A stretch of DNA of 64,000 nucleotides from Litsea cubeba (Eukaryota > Streptophyta > Magnoliopsida > Laurales > Lauraceae), in NCBI GenBank assembly GCA_012931725.1, contig CM022948.1:112999930-113063929 (forward strand). The letters run 5' to 3'. The translations under genes were made by a program, and so were the position numbers. The notes beneath the pieces are model-generated. The model ran no database searches, had not been told where the DNA came from, and saw only the letters and a list, made by a program, of their open reading frames with translations. Positions 24,011-35,536 of the stretch are shown here, one piece after another (within the stretch, counting starts at the first letter, position 1; every line of letters starts with the position of its first letter).

Positions 24011-24449
24011 TTGGTTGCATATGAAATTTGCATGGATTGTTTTATGCCAAATGATCAATTTGAAATTGGTCCAAATCCTTTTTTTCTTTTTTTTCTTTTT
24101 TTTTTCTGAATCAAGAGCATTGTTATCAAGTCCAATCTCATCTACTCAGGCAATCACTACCTCATCTATCCTTTTATATACATCGTATATGGTGGCCGGC
24201 CATCTTTAATTATATGGTGGGTCCACTATCACCACATTTATAATGGCGTACGAATATTGTGGGTCCTAAAATTTGTTTGGATTGGCATCACTAAAACAAT
24301 TGGAAAGAAGATAAAACGTCAATCACATGGTGGGTCCACTCTGCCACATTTATATGGCGTAATGATCAATTTTAATAGTGGTTTCAAATCCAAAGTGTGT
24401 AGTAAATGGAGAGATTTTAGAGAGAATGAGAGATTTTAGTGATTGCATT

Positions 24450-24560
24450 GCATAGATATTATATCTAGTAAAGCAGCAGGTTTTTCGCCGGTGGGGGAGC
24501 GACACCTGGCAGACTTTTTGGAATGCCACATTCCGGAATTGCCCTTCTCATCTAATCTCA
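24450..24560 (+). repeat. Element end-like sequence, inverted relative to 27975-28105
   Basis: The text agcagcaggt, then gagcgacacctggcag, then a gaatgccacattccggaatt tract resembles the minus strand of 27975-28105, where agcagcaggt, gagcgacacgtg and gccatattctggaattgcca appear in the same order. The two lie 3.5 kb apart in opposite orientation and probably are ends of related, decayed transposons. Confidence 0.6.
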
Positions 24561-25034
24561 GCAAATCACTTTATTCTCTAATTTTCCTACAAAATAAGAT
24601 CTTAAGAATATCACTATTCTCTAATTTTCTTACAAAATAGGATTTTAAGAATCTCCAAAAGCCACTCTCCAATTTTGAATTTTGAATATGAATGCAAAAT
24701 TCATCATTATGATCTAAGCACATGATGAACTGATCATCAATGACAATTAGAGTTGTGGGTCACATGTCAGATCGTCGAGGCTTTGAGAAGAAATCCGAGT
24801 TATGGGGCTCACTTATTTGTAACAATGTAAGTTTGATTGCCTATAATTGATTTGAATTATTGTAATATTCGTGTATAATGAGTGGATGATGAATTGTGCT
24901 TGAATGCAGTTGGAATTTACATTTGTATTTTTCACATGCATTCTTTGGCAACGGCAGAAATTGATATGAGGAGTGTTGTATTGGGTTAATGATCTAGGTT
25001 GATAATTGAGTGGGCCACCACATCTAGATTTTCT

Positions 25035-25142
25035 ATATTTTATAAATCTTGATAAGTTTTTTTTTTTTTTTTTTTGCGAAAAGATCTTGATCTATAAATC
25101 TTGATAAGTTTTTATTTTTTTTTTTTTTGCTAAAAGATCTTG
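25035..25142. repeat. Tandem duplication of about 57 bp around a poly-T run
   Basis: The unit tataaatcttgataag, a poly-T run, then gcgaaaagatcttgatc occurs twice in succession. Confidence 0.85.
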
Positions 25143-27590
25143 ATCACAAGTAGTTGTTTGGTTGCAACTGTTTGGTCATTTTTGTATTAAACAATGAGCA
25201 AAATATTGTTAGAGGAATAGATAAATTGCCCAAGGTAGAATTAGAAACCAAAGATTTTGCTAGAACTTTATTTGGAATTTTATTTGACCTTCCATGATTT
25301 TAGGATCGATTCTATTGTGACAAAAGCTCACCCAATGAATGGTGATAATAATCAGATAAATGGATTGTAGGTCTGGTCCAAATGGCATGTCCAATACTTA
25401 TATGATCTTTGCTACTATACTTAGATTTTTAATAATCAATGTAATGAAGTCATTCTTGAATTATGGGTTAGTTGGGTTCAGGTGCAATTTTGACCATTAT
25501 ATTTCTTAATAAACTGAAAATCTTAAGATCTTGGCTTTCCCTTTCTACACGTCCAAAAAAACTTCACCAATCACTAAAATCATAGCCCAAGAGCTTTTAT
25601 TCTTTTTTTGTTAATTTAATAATACGTGGAGCCCATTGAAGGTAACTAAAGAGAAGTTATTATTATATGCTATGTTTTAGGGAATGGATAAGTTTCTTAT
25701 TTTAAGAATATCTATTGGAGAATTTGAATTAGTTTGGTGAGGTGAGGCACTTTCGTAGGCAGTATTTTCCTACTTTCCTATTTTTTCTTTTAGTATTTGG
25801 TATGGTTAATCCGTGGGGACCATTGTGGAAGTCAATTAATTTTAAAATCCACACTTAATATATAATCATTTATATTTACTAATTTAACCAAATAAATTTT
25901 CTCTCATGAGTCTCTATCTTTATCACGGTTTTTTTTATTATAATTTATAATTACTAATTTAACCAAATAAATCTATGAGCCCCATTATGAAATCCAAGTC
26001 TTCTTTATTTCCAAAATCACAATTTACGGGGGCCACTTTTATAGGCTGTATTCTGCTACTTTTTTTCTCCTTATTTTCCTTTCAATATTTAGTAAGATTA
26101 ATCCATGGGCCCCATTACGGATATTTTTCTCCTTATTTATCTTTGGATATTTGGTATGATTAATTAATCTGTGGAAGCCAATTAATTTTAAAATCCACAT
26201 TTAATTATGAAATGACACTCAATTTATGGCTAAGCACAAATATAATCAAATCAAGGTCCTAAAATCCTTACTGTTTACTTGATGTTTCCCTAAATATTTC
26301 CAGCTACCTCAAATTCCTCTAATGAGTTTCCATCTTTATGATGAATTATATATTAATATTTATTTATAATTTATTTAAATATTTAGAAATATTTCTAATT
26401 AGAAAATTTAAAGATTTTTTACTTATGGCCTGCCCCCATTCAAAAGAACCTCCTCACAATTCACGTTCCCACAAATGCCAAAAATAAACCCAGAAATTCC
26501 TCTGTATAGTATATACACAACCCACTAAAAAGATATAGAAAAAAGAAACAGTAAAAATGGTTATATCATCACTCTAATAGAGACCGAGAGGACTGTATAA
26601 AGGCATATACATTGTAAGGATTATGGGCCATTCAAATTCTGCTGCAACCGATTCATTTCCTCTCAACCAAATGCCTAAAATACAGAACTTTGAAATTCAG
26701 CACGACTGAAAAAACATGAAAATGAAACTTCTCAAACAAAATGCCCACTCCTTGTGGGTTTCCTTTTTTAAAAGAAAGAAGAGGAACGGGATATGAGTAT
26801 TTCTAATTAGATAATTGGAGCTTCAGAGCAAAATCATTATAAGAAATTCATAAAGGCTTTCTGCATAATGGATATGAATATAGGAAAAATATAGGATATG
26901 GTGATCCAAGCAGTTTTTAAAATAAACTAAAATAAATTATTGGATCTTTGAAAATTAGAATGATCTTCTTCTATTTGGAAAAATAGAAAAATATTAAAAA
27001 AGAGAGATAATAATCATTGCACATGGTCTTTAGACTCCATAATTATGAAGAAACAACCATCGTTGCACGACGGATATTAATATAGGAGAATGTAGGATAT
27101 GGTGGTCTAAGCAGTTTTTAAAATAAACTAAAATTAATTATTTTTCATTTTTAATTTGTTTTCTTCCGCTATATTTTATTTAATATGTTCTTAAATTTTG
27201 TCATTTTACAATAGATTGTACTTTCTTGAAAATAAACTATAGTTTTCATTCTTTTTTGAAAGTTCCCCTTATTATTTTGAAAAGTATTATTTTCCTTTGT
27301 ATTTAATTACTAAATTCTATAGAAAGTCAGGTCTAATGCTTAGGTTTTGGTTTATTCTTTTTTGAGTAAATTTAATTTAGGGCTTCAGGGCCCACGTCTA
27401 AACTTAATACAACATTGTAATATGAATGGAGTTTAAGTGATCATTTTTTTAATAGCATTGATAGATGTTTGAGCATATGTGATTGATATATAAAAACTAT
27501 TTATAGTAAAATACAATGAGAAATTTGTAACAGAACTCATCCCTATTACATCAGTTTTAATGAGAAGAGAATGACTTGTTTATACCTCTA
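25143..27590. other. A/T-rich non-coding stretch with old local duplications
   Basis: No gene was found. Two sets of diverged direct repeats are visible. One (near 25798-25850 and 26141-26200) carries taattttaaaatccaca; the other (26870-26945 and 27068-27140) carries gatatggtggtctaagcagt followed by ttttaaaataaactaaaat. They may be remains of one A/T-rich MITE family. Confidence 0.5.
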
Positions 27591-27593
27591 AGA

Positions 27594-27772
27594 CTAATTT
27601 GTGCAAATGGCTTTTCACTTCATTCAAGACTTCTTTGTATACAACATTTTTAGCATATATATCCAATTGGAATGGAAGCATTCCTCTTCAATAAGATCTT
27701 TAGCCCTGATCTATCTGTCACTCTAGATAGAGCAACGTAAAGCTGTACATGTGAGAAAACCGGCGTTGGGAG
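27594..27772 (-). mobile_element. Helitron helicase C-terminal fragment
   Basis: On the minus strand the text VFSHVQLYVALSRVTDRSGL is readable at about 27760-27701, followed by KILLKRNA and, in a shifted frame, KNVVYKEVLNEV. The motif QLYVALSRV is the hallmark of the last PIF1-type helicase motif of plant Helitron Rep-helicase proteins, and VVYKEVL is their usual C-terminus. At least one frameshift is present, so this is a dead fragment. Confidence 0.85.
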
Positions 27773-27924
27773 ATAAGGCTTATTTAATACACCATTGTAA
27801 AGATGTTTATTTTATTCTTTTTGAGTAAATTTAATTCTGAGTTTTATATATAATTATTTTAAATGGAGTTTGTTTATGTACTCGGTGTTTACTTTTAACT
27901 TAAATTGGGGTTTCCTACTATAAA

Positions 27925-27962
27925 TTAAAGGCTCGCATTGGATGCGGGCCCTGAAGTGCTAG
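27925..27962 (+). mobile_element. Helitron-type 3' terminus
   Basis: A hairpin (GGCTCGCAT, loop TGG, ATGCGGGCC) ends 10 nt before CTAG, followed by T. This is the Helitron 3' end pattern on the plus strand. The helicase fragment just to the left is on the minus strand, so the two probably belong to different elements. Confidence 0.55.
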
Positions 27963-28136
27963 TTTAAAGGGAAATAAAAAGAGAGAATGGCAATTCCAGA
28001 ATATGGCACTGCAAAAAGTATGAGATTCTGCCACATGTCGTTCTGCAAGGAAGCCCCCCACCGTCACGTGTCGCTCTCTCACAAATTTACCTGCTGCTTT
28101 AATATATATAATCAATAATAGAAAATAAAACTCCGT

Positions 28137-28715
28137 TATAGGTTCTTGGGTTGTTTCAAAATCAGTTAATGCAGCAGGCATAGGGGGTATCCTCCGCAAT
28201 GACCATGGCACCTTGATCAAGTCCTTTGCTTCAGCTATAATGGCGCATTCAGCGCTTGAGGCTGAGTTGAAGGCCCTTTTACGGGGCCTTCAAATGTGTA
28301 TAAAGCAAGGAGTGGAGGATGTTTCTATTGAAGGGGACTCTTTTATTATCTGGGACTCGTAAAAACTAATGGAGGGTTCACTTGGGCATTAATGCCTCTT
28401 TGGCGGAAGGTTATACACACCCTGGCCTCCATTCCAAGATGGCGCATTGAATTTATCCGACGATCTGCCAACTCTATCGCTGATCAACTAGCTAAGATTG
28501 GTCCACCGGTGGAAATCTAACCCAGGACAACAACTTTTGCAGCAGCATATTACATGATGATTTCCTTCTAAGTTTTGGCTATTTTGGGTATTTTACCTAA
28601 TGTAATTTGCTTTGATATCCACATCCCCTGTCGACTCAAGTTTGATCAAAGCCTCTTTTGTATCCTCTTTATCTATCTAATATAAGCTTCTCCGTTCAGC
28701 AAAAGCAAAAAAGAA
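28137..28715 (+). mobile_element. LINE 3' end: RNase H domain and A-rich tail
   Basis: Plus-strand translation gives AAGIGGILRNDHGTLIKSFA, then HSALEAELKALLRGL and VSIEGDS, the plant LINE RNase H domain with its E and D active-site context. After a frameshift near 28360 it continues with PRWRIEFIRRSANSIADQLA. The element ends in an A-rich tail near 28700-28725 (gcaaaaaagaaaaaaagaaa). It is 5'-truncated and inactive. The same kind of RNase H is seen in the LINE at 2400-3840. Confidence 0.85.
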
Positions 28716-28729
28716 AAAAAGAAAAATCA

Positions 28730-29600
28730 ATTAATGCTCTCTAAATATGCGGGGAGCTTTTATTGGATAAAGCAGGTCCTGCACTATAATAGGGTGAATA
28801 AAAGCCCGGCCCATCCCATTCAAAATAGTCAATTTTTTTTATTACCATACGAAGGAATTATGGATTCTGAACTGGAGCATTAGCTTACAGATGGTCTGCA
28901 TTTGTACGAGACGTTACAATGTTTGAGTGGTCTAGACTGGTTTATTTGATGGGCCAAATAAAGATGATGACCAAGAAAGCTTAAATATAAAAATCATACG
29001 ATATTCTCATGCTATAATTTCAACATCTAACTCAACTAATTACATTATTTCATAAATATCTACTGCTATTGTAACTTTTCATTACGAAACTTGACATGAA
29101 TAAAGATAAGTGATGATAATTTTATTTATTTTACAAATGGAGAGGCAAGTCATGCAAGCTAAAACCTTAAACCCGATCCTGTACTTGGTTTGGCTTATTG
29201 TCTAGAAACTCATATCTACTCTAAATCTATCCATTTCACTACTAAACCTGCCTCTAATTGAAAAATGCCATATTTTAAGTTTCTTGTAAAATTTTTACAA
29301 CTCAATAAAATTTATCCAACAATATCATATTTCAGTTTTGTATAGGATTTTAAAATTTATATTAATTAATTATTTAAATTTTCGGTTATATAATTTGTAA
29401 GAAAGCTTATTACTTCGCATTTTGTGATTGAGGCATAGGACACAACATCCTTCCTATTTATGATTATAAATTAAGACTATTTTTTTTTTGTTTTTGACAA
29501 ATATTTATATTTTAAGTTTATATCATATAAGCATATTATATCAAAATTATTATTTTATATATATATCATAAAATAAAGTTATATTTTTTTTTGTGTGACT
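28730..29600. other. A/T-rich non-coding stretch
   Basis: Nothing recognised apart from short A/T runs. Confidence 0.45.
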
Positions 29601-29601
29601 T

Positions 29602-29634
29602 CTATTGCCCATGTTAAGCATGGGGACATTTTGC
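29602..29634 (+). mobile_element. Helitron-type 3' terminus
   Basis: The hairpin GCCCATG, loop ttaag, CATGGGG is followed after 10 nt by CTAG. This is consistent with a plus-strand Helitron 3' end. The body to the left has no readable protein. Confidence 0.5.
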
Positions 29635-31511
29635 TAGAAAAGAAAAAGATCAAAATAAAGTCAACATAAATGAGATTGAAGCAATGGAAATCAACTAGAT
29701 GGTAGAATTCTTTCTACATTGTGGAATCAGAAAACAAACATAATACATGCCTTATGCAAAGTCTGTAATCCAGTACATTGGGCCATTGGCAAGCTATTTT
29801 ACATTGGGAGGGAAGCATTGTAGCAAAACTCTTTCAATTAGGTAACGTGCTTTTTTTTTTTTTTTTTTATTCTTTGATTGTTATCAGTTAGATAAAGTTA
29901 TAAGGTCCTCAATTACAATAATTGATTTGGACTTTAGAGATGATGGGCCCAAACAGCTTGCAGAATGTTGCGTAGGTCTCTCATCAGCTCATATGACAAA
30001 AATTCTTGAACATTCACTTTTTAATACTTGATTTTTATTATCTCATTGATTTATAAGATATATGATAAATATTAATAATATTTTTAAATTCAACAACATT
30101 CTCCATTTATATTACCAAACAATTGTGCAGCCTATTTTTTTCTACATGGCATGCTTTAAGTATTACTCCATCTTCGCAAAAAAATTGAAAACAATAAACA
30201 AATGACGTCAAACATGACCTTACGTGCCAACACCACTCCACCATGTGTTCAATCTGAAAACTGAAAACTGAAAACTTTAAAGCTGCTTAACGATATCATT
30301 AGGGCTTTTGTTCAATCTCTGCTTCGAACAGTATCATCAGGGGCATTAGGGTGTATCTTGAACTTTGCTTCGAACAATATCTTCAGAGGGAATTTTCGTC
30401 CTTATGACTCGTACGAACACCTAATTTGATTATTTTCAATTTTTCAGCAACAATTCGTCCAATTAAAGTTTATGAATAATTTTTCGTAAAAATCCCAAAA
30501 ATCTAAAATAAATTTTGTTGGTCGCCAAAACACTGATGGTCTGACAGACCCTGTTATTGCAGCAAATAAAGACATTGCTTCTATGTAAACCAATCTCATG
30601 GATTTAGGTTTTCAAAGGGGCTAGTTGCCGCTGTTGGATAGTAAATCTTTTACTACTTATGGTCAGGGCCTTGAATCTAGGCTTGTCATGGGGCCGTGTC
30701 GGGACTCAGGCCCATACCCATATTATATTTTAGGGCGGGCCTGGGGTCAAAGCCCACGAAAGGCCCGCCCTATCTTGATCCTTCCCCTACCCTCGAGAGC
30801 CCAAGGTCTGAAAAATAATAAATAATTGTTCTTTTAAACTACCTCCAAGCATCGATATTTTGTACATACAATTGTGGTCAATATTGTCCAGAATTCTAAA
30901 AAACAAAAAGAGAAAAGAGTGAACATGCACCAACAAAGACAAGTGCTGATATTTTCAAAACATGCAAACAGATATATATATATATATATAATTGTTTGTT
31001 TGTTTTTTGATGGCATGTACATAGTTCTAAACTCTTACACAGCATTAGTGTTTGAGGAAAATTTAACCGTTTTTGTTAATCATATTGTTTCATATTCAGA
31101 AGAAATGAAGGTATATAATTCTCCCGGGGATCCAAAGCGAAGGAAGCACTTTTGGCAGAGGATGGAGAATCGCATCCCCGCGCACGTATTTTCTACCTCG
31201 AATAAGTGCTCCACGTTTGAATTGGGTTTCTTCACGAGTTTTGCTTGTAAATGATGTTGAAATGCTATATTACATCTTATTAGCCACTTGACATAATTTT
31301 TCATGTTTGGAAGTTGATTTTTTTAAAGGGATTAATTATCCCATTGATAAATGGCATTACATCCGACTACAACAATATTGATGCACTTTTAGAGAGAAAG
31401 GTACAATTACCAAAAAAAAAAAAAAAGGTTTAGGATTCAGGACTCCTTTGAGTCTTCTGGGATATTTAAATACTTATTTGGGGAAAAAATTGTGGCCTTA
31501 TTCATCAGACT
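29635..31511. other. Non-coding stretch with a hAT-tip-like GC block
   Basis: It contains a poly-T run near 29850 and an (AT)n run at 30970-30991. At about 30685-30790 there is a GC-rich block (gggcgggcctggggtc, aaggcccgccc) like the subterminal repeats of the hAT-like element at 16323-18818. No intact gene. Confidence 0.45.
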
Positions 31512-32326
31512 CTTTTTAACTCTCCTTTTCATGAGTTCTCAAAACATACAGGTTCACAACCCTTAAAACTAGTGGCCGAAGCCCCAAATTTAACTGTAAA
31601 ACTGATAAATGTATTGCAAACAAACATATCACCTTGCAACACTGCCTAGCACAATAGTGGAGCAAACCTCAAACCCTAGATCTAATTTTGCTTAACTTGC
31701 TGTCAGATTTATGTCATCAACAACACCTATTCAGTTAACTCTTTTTTTTTCGTAAAAGAACCTAGTCAGTTACTTAGTGGAGTCAAAAAGAAGTAATTTC
31801 AATATGCCACTCCGTGGCAATGAAAGAGAAGACAAATAGAGTAAATAAACAACCAACGCCTTTTAACTCTCGAATTGATTGTCATAGTTGGTTGGAAGTC
31901 TTTGTTCACGCATGTAATTTCATGATTTATGTTCAGCCCCTCACCAGCTGAGCTAGCCGCCAAGGAGGTCACTCCTCTGAAATATTCTTACTATATTGGA
32001 AAGAAAAACAAGATGAAGAAAGGAACTCAACACATATATAGAGAGCAATATCAACTTAAAATCATAGAAAGCCCACCATTAAACTCAAGCATGACTTATG
32101 ATTTATGAAAGCAACTAGACGATGACACTGACAATGTTCCATGCCAACCAGTAGGTACCTCTGACCGACCATAGACACTCATAACAAAAACCAACAATGA
32201 TAAAAGACTTCGTTCGGACAAAGAAACACAAGACTAGAAATCTTCCACACCACAGCAATCCAAGGAAAGACACCAACAGAAGTGACACAGAAACTAAAAG
32301 AGCTTCACGACAAGATGTGATCCATC

Positions 32327-33706
32327 TTACTCCTCTTCTGATTCAGACTCAGCGCTCTGAAGCCATTCTATGAAGGGTTTCATGTTTTTCCAAATCTGTG
32401 AGTTCTTGCCTTGCTTGCTTGCAATGCCTTCCTTGAACCAGCGCACTATGTGCTCTTCCTCTAATACATCACCATCGTAGAGGACTTTGATGACTAGAGC
32501 CACCTCTTTCGTTGCACCAGCACCTGACTTGCTGCAGAAGGCCTCAATCGAATTGAGCAGACACATCTGAGACTGATCATCCTGCATGGCAGTGGCAAGG
32601 TAATTCTTCTTATTGCCCACCTCTTTGGCAAACCCTTTCTCAACACCCTCAAATAGGGCCTCAAAAAGGGCATCCATAACCTCCTGAGGGGAAGCAGACA
32701 ATGATTGAAGGAAAGAACGCAGCTGGCTCAAAGTGGACCCTTTCTTAAGATAGCTCTTGATCTCCTCATAGGTTCCAACTTTGTTCCCATTTTCACCATT
32801 GGATAAATTAGACTTCTTCGGTGGTTCAGGTTCTGTGTTACTCTCTACCACTTTTTTGGATTGTTTTGCCTTCTCATCCTGCTCATTGGTAGATAGCATA
32901 ACCATCTCAGCAGTAGCAGCACTCAACTGTTCCTGAATGCGTTGGCGGGCCGCCTCCAGTGAGGTATCAGTCTGCCACTGGACATCATCATCTTCATCAA
33001 CATCAACATCGACATCAACCACTTCATTCTCATCAGCCTGACTGCCACCAGCTGGTGAAGAATGATCCTCATCAGAGCCTCCCGCCTTCTTCTTTGTTAT
33101 AGCAGCAACCTTTGAAGCCCCCTCCTTGGTAGAAACTGAGACCTTCTTCTTCACCACCTCTTTTTTCAGCTTCTTCAGCTCCTCGTCAGCAGCCTCTCCT
33201 TCCTTCAGCCGCTCCTTCTCAGCCCGCCTCATTGCCTTTTTATCTTTTGATCCCTTCTTCTGCTCTGGTGGGTTCTTCAGAATGAATGTTGTAAGCTTGT
33301 CCCTCATATCAACATCAGACACATAGCCACAAGCAGCACATTTCAACGTTAACATCTGCGTCTTGGTGATGATGATTTCAGTCTCAGGATTGCCACACCC
33401 ATAACATTGAACATATTTTTTGATAAAGTTCTCAAGAAGCCCAGCTAATTTGATAGTTTCATGAGCCCCATTAACAAGCGAAACGCCCGTCTTCTCGTCA
33501 AATTTGGACTGAGCTCCGAGTTCACAACCAAAATACTTGGTGGTGTAGGAAGCAGGCCTGGCTAACGCCTTTGCAATATCTACCATGTTAACAACATTTG
33601 TCTTGATACCATTCCCACGGCCTTCTATTTTGGTTATCATCTTAGGCATCTTATACCTGTAGAAGGCATCATTGCTGTTAGAAGCACCTATGTTCTGTAA
33701 GGCCAT
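32327..33706 (-). CDS. EIF5: Eukaryotic translation initiation factor 5 (eIF5), intact
   Basis: eIF5 is the GTPase-activating protein for eIF2 in the 43S/48S preinitiation complex and acts in start-codon selection. The coding region is one uninterrupted 459-residue frame, as is usual for plant eIF5. The N-terminal domain (about residues 1-130) contains the arginine-finger context FYRYKMPK with Arg17, and a zinc-binding site with Cys101, Cys104, Cys123 and Cys126. Residues about 140-330 are a lysine- and acid-rich linker. The C-terminal W2/MIF4G-like domain (about 330-459) ends in the acidic aromatic tail IEWLQSAESESEEE used to bind eIF2-beta and eIF3. The ATG at 33706 begins MALQNIGASN, the expected start. 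A spliced leader lies upstream. The 3' 0.87 kb and downstream flank were copied to 5707-7456. Confidence 0.98.
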   Translation of the reverse strand: MALQNIGASNSNDAFYRYKMPKMITKIEGRGNGIKTNVVNMVDIAKALARPASYTTKYFGCELGAQSKFDEKTGVSLVNGAHETIKLAGLLENFIKKYVQCYGCGNPETEIIITKTQMLTLKCAACGYVSDVDMRDKLTTFILKNPPEQKKGSKDKKAMRRAEKERLKEGEAADEELKKLKKEVVKKKVSVSTKEGASKVAAITKKKAGGSDEDHSSPAGGSQADENEVVDVDVDVDEDDDVQWQTDTSLEAARQRIQEQLSAATAEMVMLSTNEQDEKAKQSKKVVESNTEPEPPKKSNLSNGENGNKVGTYEEIKSYLKKGSTLSQLRSFLQSLSASPQEVMDALFEALFEGVEKGFAKEVGNKKNYLATAMQDDQSQMCLLNSIEAFCSKSGAGATKEVALVIKVLYDGDVLEEEHIVRWFKEGIASKQGKNSQIWKNMKPFIEWLQSAESESEEE

Positions 33707-33745
33707 CCTTTCTTGAGTTTATATAACTCAGATAGTGACCAAGTT

Positions 33746-34006
33746 TCAGGAGCAGCAAACACAGGCAGTTGATGCAGCAGCAGCAGCAGTTTTGACTAAA
33801 GAGAAGTTTTCTTCCTGGATGGACTGATCTCTAGTAAGCAACGAAGGTTGCATCCAACTGCAACCCTGAAAACCTGTAAGATCCCGAAATGGCCCGATAT
33901 GCATGCAAACCCTCACCGAGGAAAGCCTGTACTTTTTTCTTGATGTCGGACAATACTCACCAAGCAACCCAATTGATCCCAAATATAGAGAGGCCCTCTC
34001 AGACAT
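33746..34006 (-). CDS. Possible 86-codon upstream ORF in the eIF5 leader
   Basis: If leader exon 2 is not spliced further, an ATG at 34006 opens an 86-codon frame (MSERASLYLGSIGLLGEYCP) that ends 39 nt before the eIF5 start codon. eIF5 mRNAs in other eukaryotes are known to carry inhibitory uORFs that link eIF5 level to start-site stringency, so a regulatory role is plausible. If the donor-like site at 33916 is used, the uORF is cut after about 30 codons. Confidence 0.35.
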   Translation of the reverse strand: MSERASLYLGSIGLLGEYCPTSRKKYRLSSVRVCMHIGPFRDLTGFQGCSWMQPSLLTRDQSIQEENFSLVKTAAAAASTACVCCS

Positions 34007-34099
34007 AAAAGTAGCTTCAAACTTGACGCCCTCCACTTTGGCAGTATTGCGAGGGGATGCAGATAACCTGCCAATTTTCCTGAAGAGCAAACAGAAATA

Positions 34100-34560
34100 A
34101 TAGATGGGCTAGGTTAAATAAAAAAAAAAAAAAAATGAACCAAAACAACGGTTAAATTATATGCAAGAGAACAGGTATGATCTCGTCATTCAAGAACTGT
34201 TCAATTCATGCAACAGCTTACTTAAACAAATTTCAAACTAGGATGTCATCATCCATAATCGTGCAATGGCTTGCTTGAAACAAATTAAAAACTGCCTTCT
34301 CTGTTCTTGCTAATGGGGTGTACACCTTCCAACATAAAGCATGACTAAAACGCATGCTTCATCTGGGGGCATATGCCTCAAAAATACTTCACAGAGGCAC
34401 ACACCGCAAATGAGGCATATTTGAGGTGCACGCCTCAGGCTTAAGCCTCATGCAATTATACTTCTGAAGACACTGGTTGAAACATGAGTTGGTCTTCGAA
34501 CAAAATTAGACTTTTAGTCTTTCAAGATGCAATTTATAATTAAAAAAAAAAAAGAAAGAA
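34100..34560. other. eIF5 intron segment with repeated gcctca motif
   Basis: Around 34370-34450 the six-mer gcctca (and tgaggc) recurs several times (catatgcctcaaaa, gcacgcctcaggc, aagcctcatgc). It has the look of a small decayed repeat. Otherwise this is an unremarkable intron. Confidence 0.4.
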
Positions 34561-35454
34561 GAGAGAGAGAGAGAAGAACACTGTAAATCTTCCTAGTTCC
34601 TAATCAAACAAGACTACAAGAGGCATAGTTTCTGGCCAAAAAAATAAACAGACAGATGCATGGTGCAATACTTTTGGCAAGATTGGTGTGCAACAAACTA
34701 TATCAAGTAAATAAACATCCTCAGCAATTTTTCACCAATAATGTGTGCTGATTTTTACATTATAATCCCGCAGGTTCTGTACAATTACAATTATAATATA
34801 TTAAAGCCAAGGGTTTTGGCATTAATTTTGTCCATTTGTTACAATTTTGACAGTAAGTTACTCTTTTTTTTTTTAAATCTTTTCAGTTTTCTCCACACTT
34901 ATTTCATACAGACTAACTTTGAAACCACCACTCATCCTTGCTCCCACTTTTCCACTTTTCCTTTTGTGCAATAGCTCCCTAAAAATACATCATTCCCTTT
35001 CTTCTCCAATTCTTCTCCTTTCTTTCTATCCCATTAGCTCATAGATTATGTAAACAGGTATTTCATGATAACCTTTTATTCTTTTGTTTTTTTTCTACAA
35101 TTTATGGATTTTTTTTAATGCATGAATGCTGGCCATGCCTGTGCTCTATTATTCTAGTATTGTTTTATTTAGCTTGCTTAAATGGTTAGACAGGGTTCAC
35201 AAAGACAATTAAAGATGCAGAGCCATTGTCAATTTTCCTACCACTCAAAACAGAACTATAATATCGTTCAGCACTGTCCTTTACATGTCATCTATTACTG
35301 TTTCAGTGACTGCATGAATTTCACAAAATTATAATATTTGTTTCCAACTTTGTGCAATATATGGAAAAAAAACAAAAAACAAAAAAAAACAAAAAAAAAA
35401 AAAAAACAAAACAAAACAAAATGAAGCAGTTCAACTTGATGCAACAAAGCAGGT

Positions 35455-35488
35455 GTGGGTGGGTGGGTGGGTGGGTGGGTGGGTGGGT

Positions 35489-35523
<35 letters not shown>

Positions 35524-35536
35524 GGGGGGGGGGGGT
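35455..35536. repeat. Compound microsatellite (GGGT)n(GT)n(G)n
   Basis: About nine GGGT units, then about eleven GT units, then a run of 15 or more G. It lies in the eIF5 leader intron. Tandem GGG runs give strong quadruplex potential on the plus strand, which is the non-template strand for nothing known here but the template side of eIF5. Confidence 0.97.
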
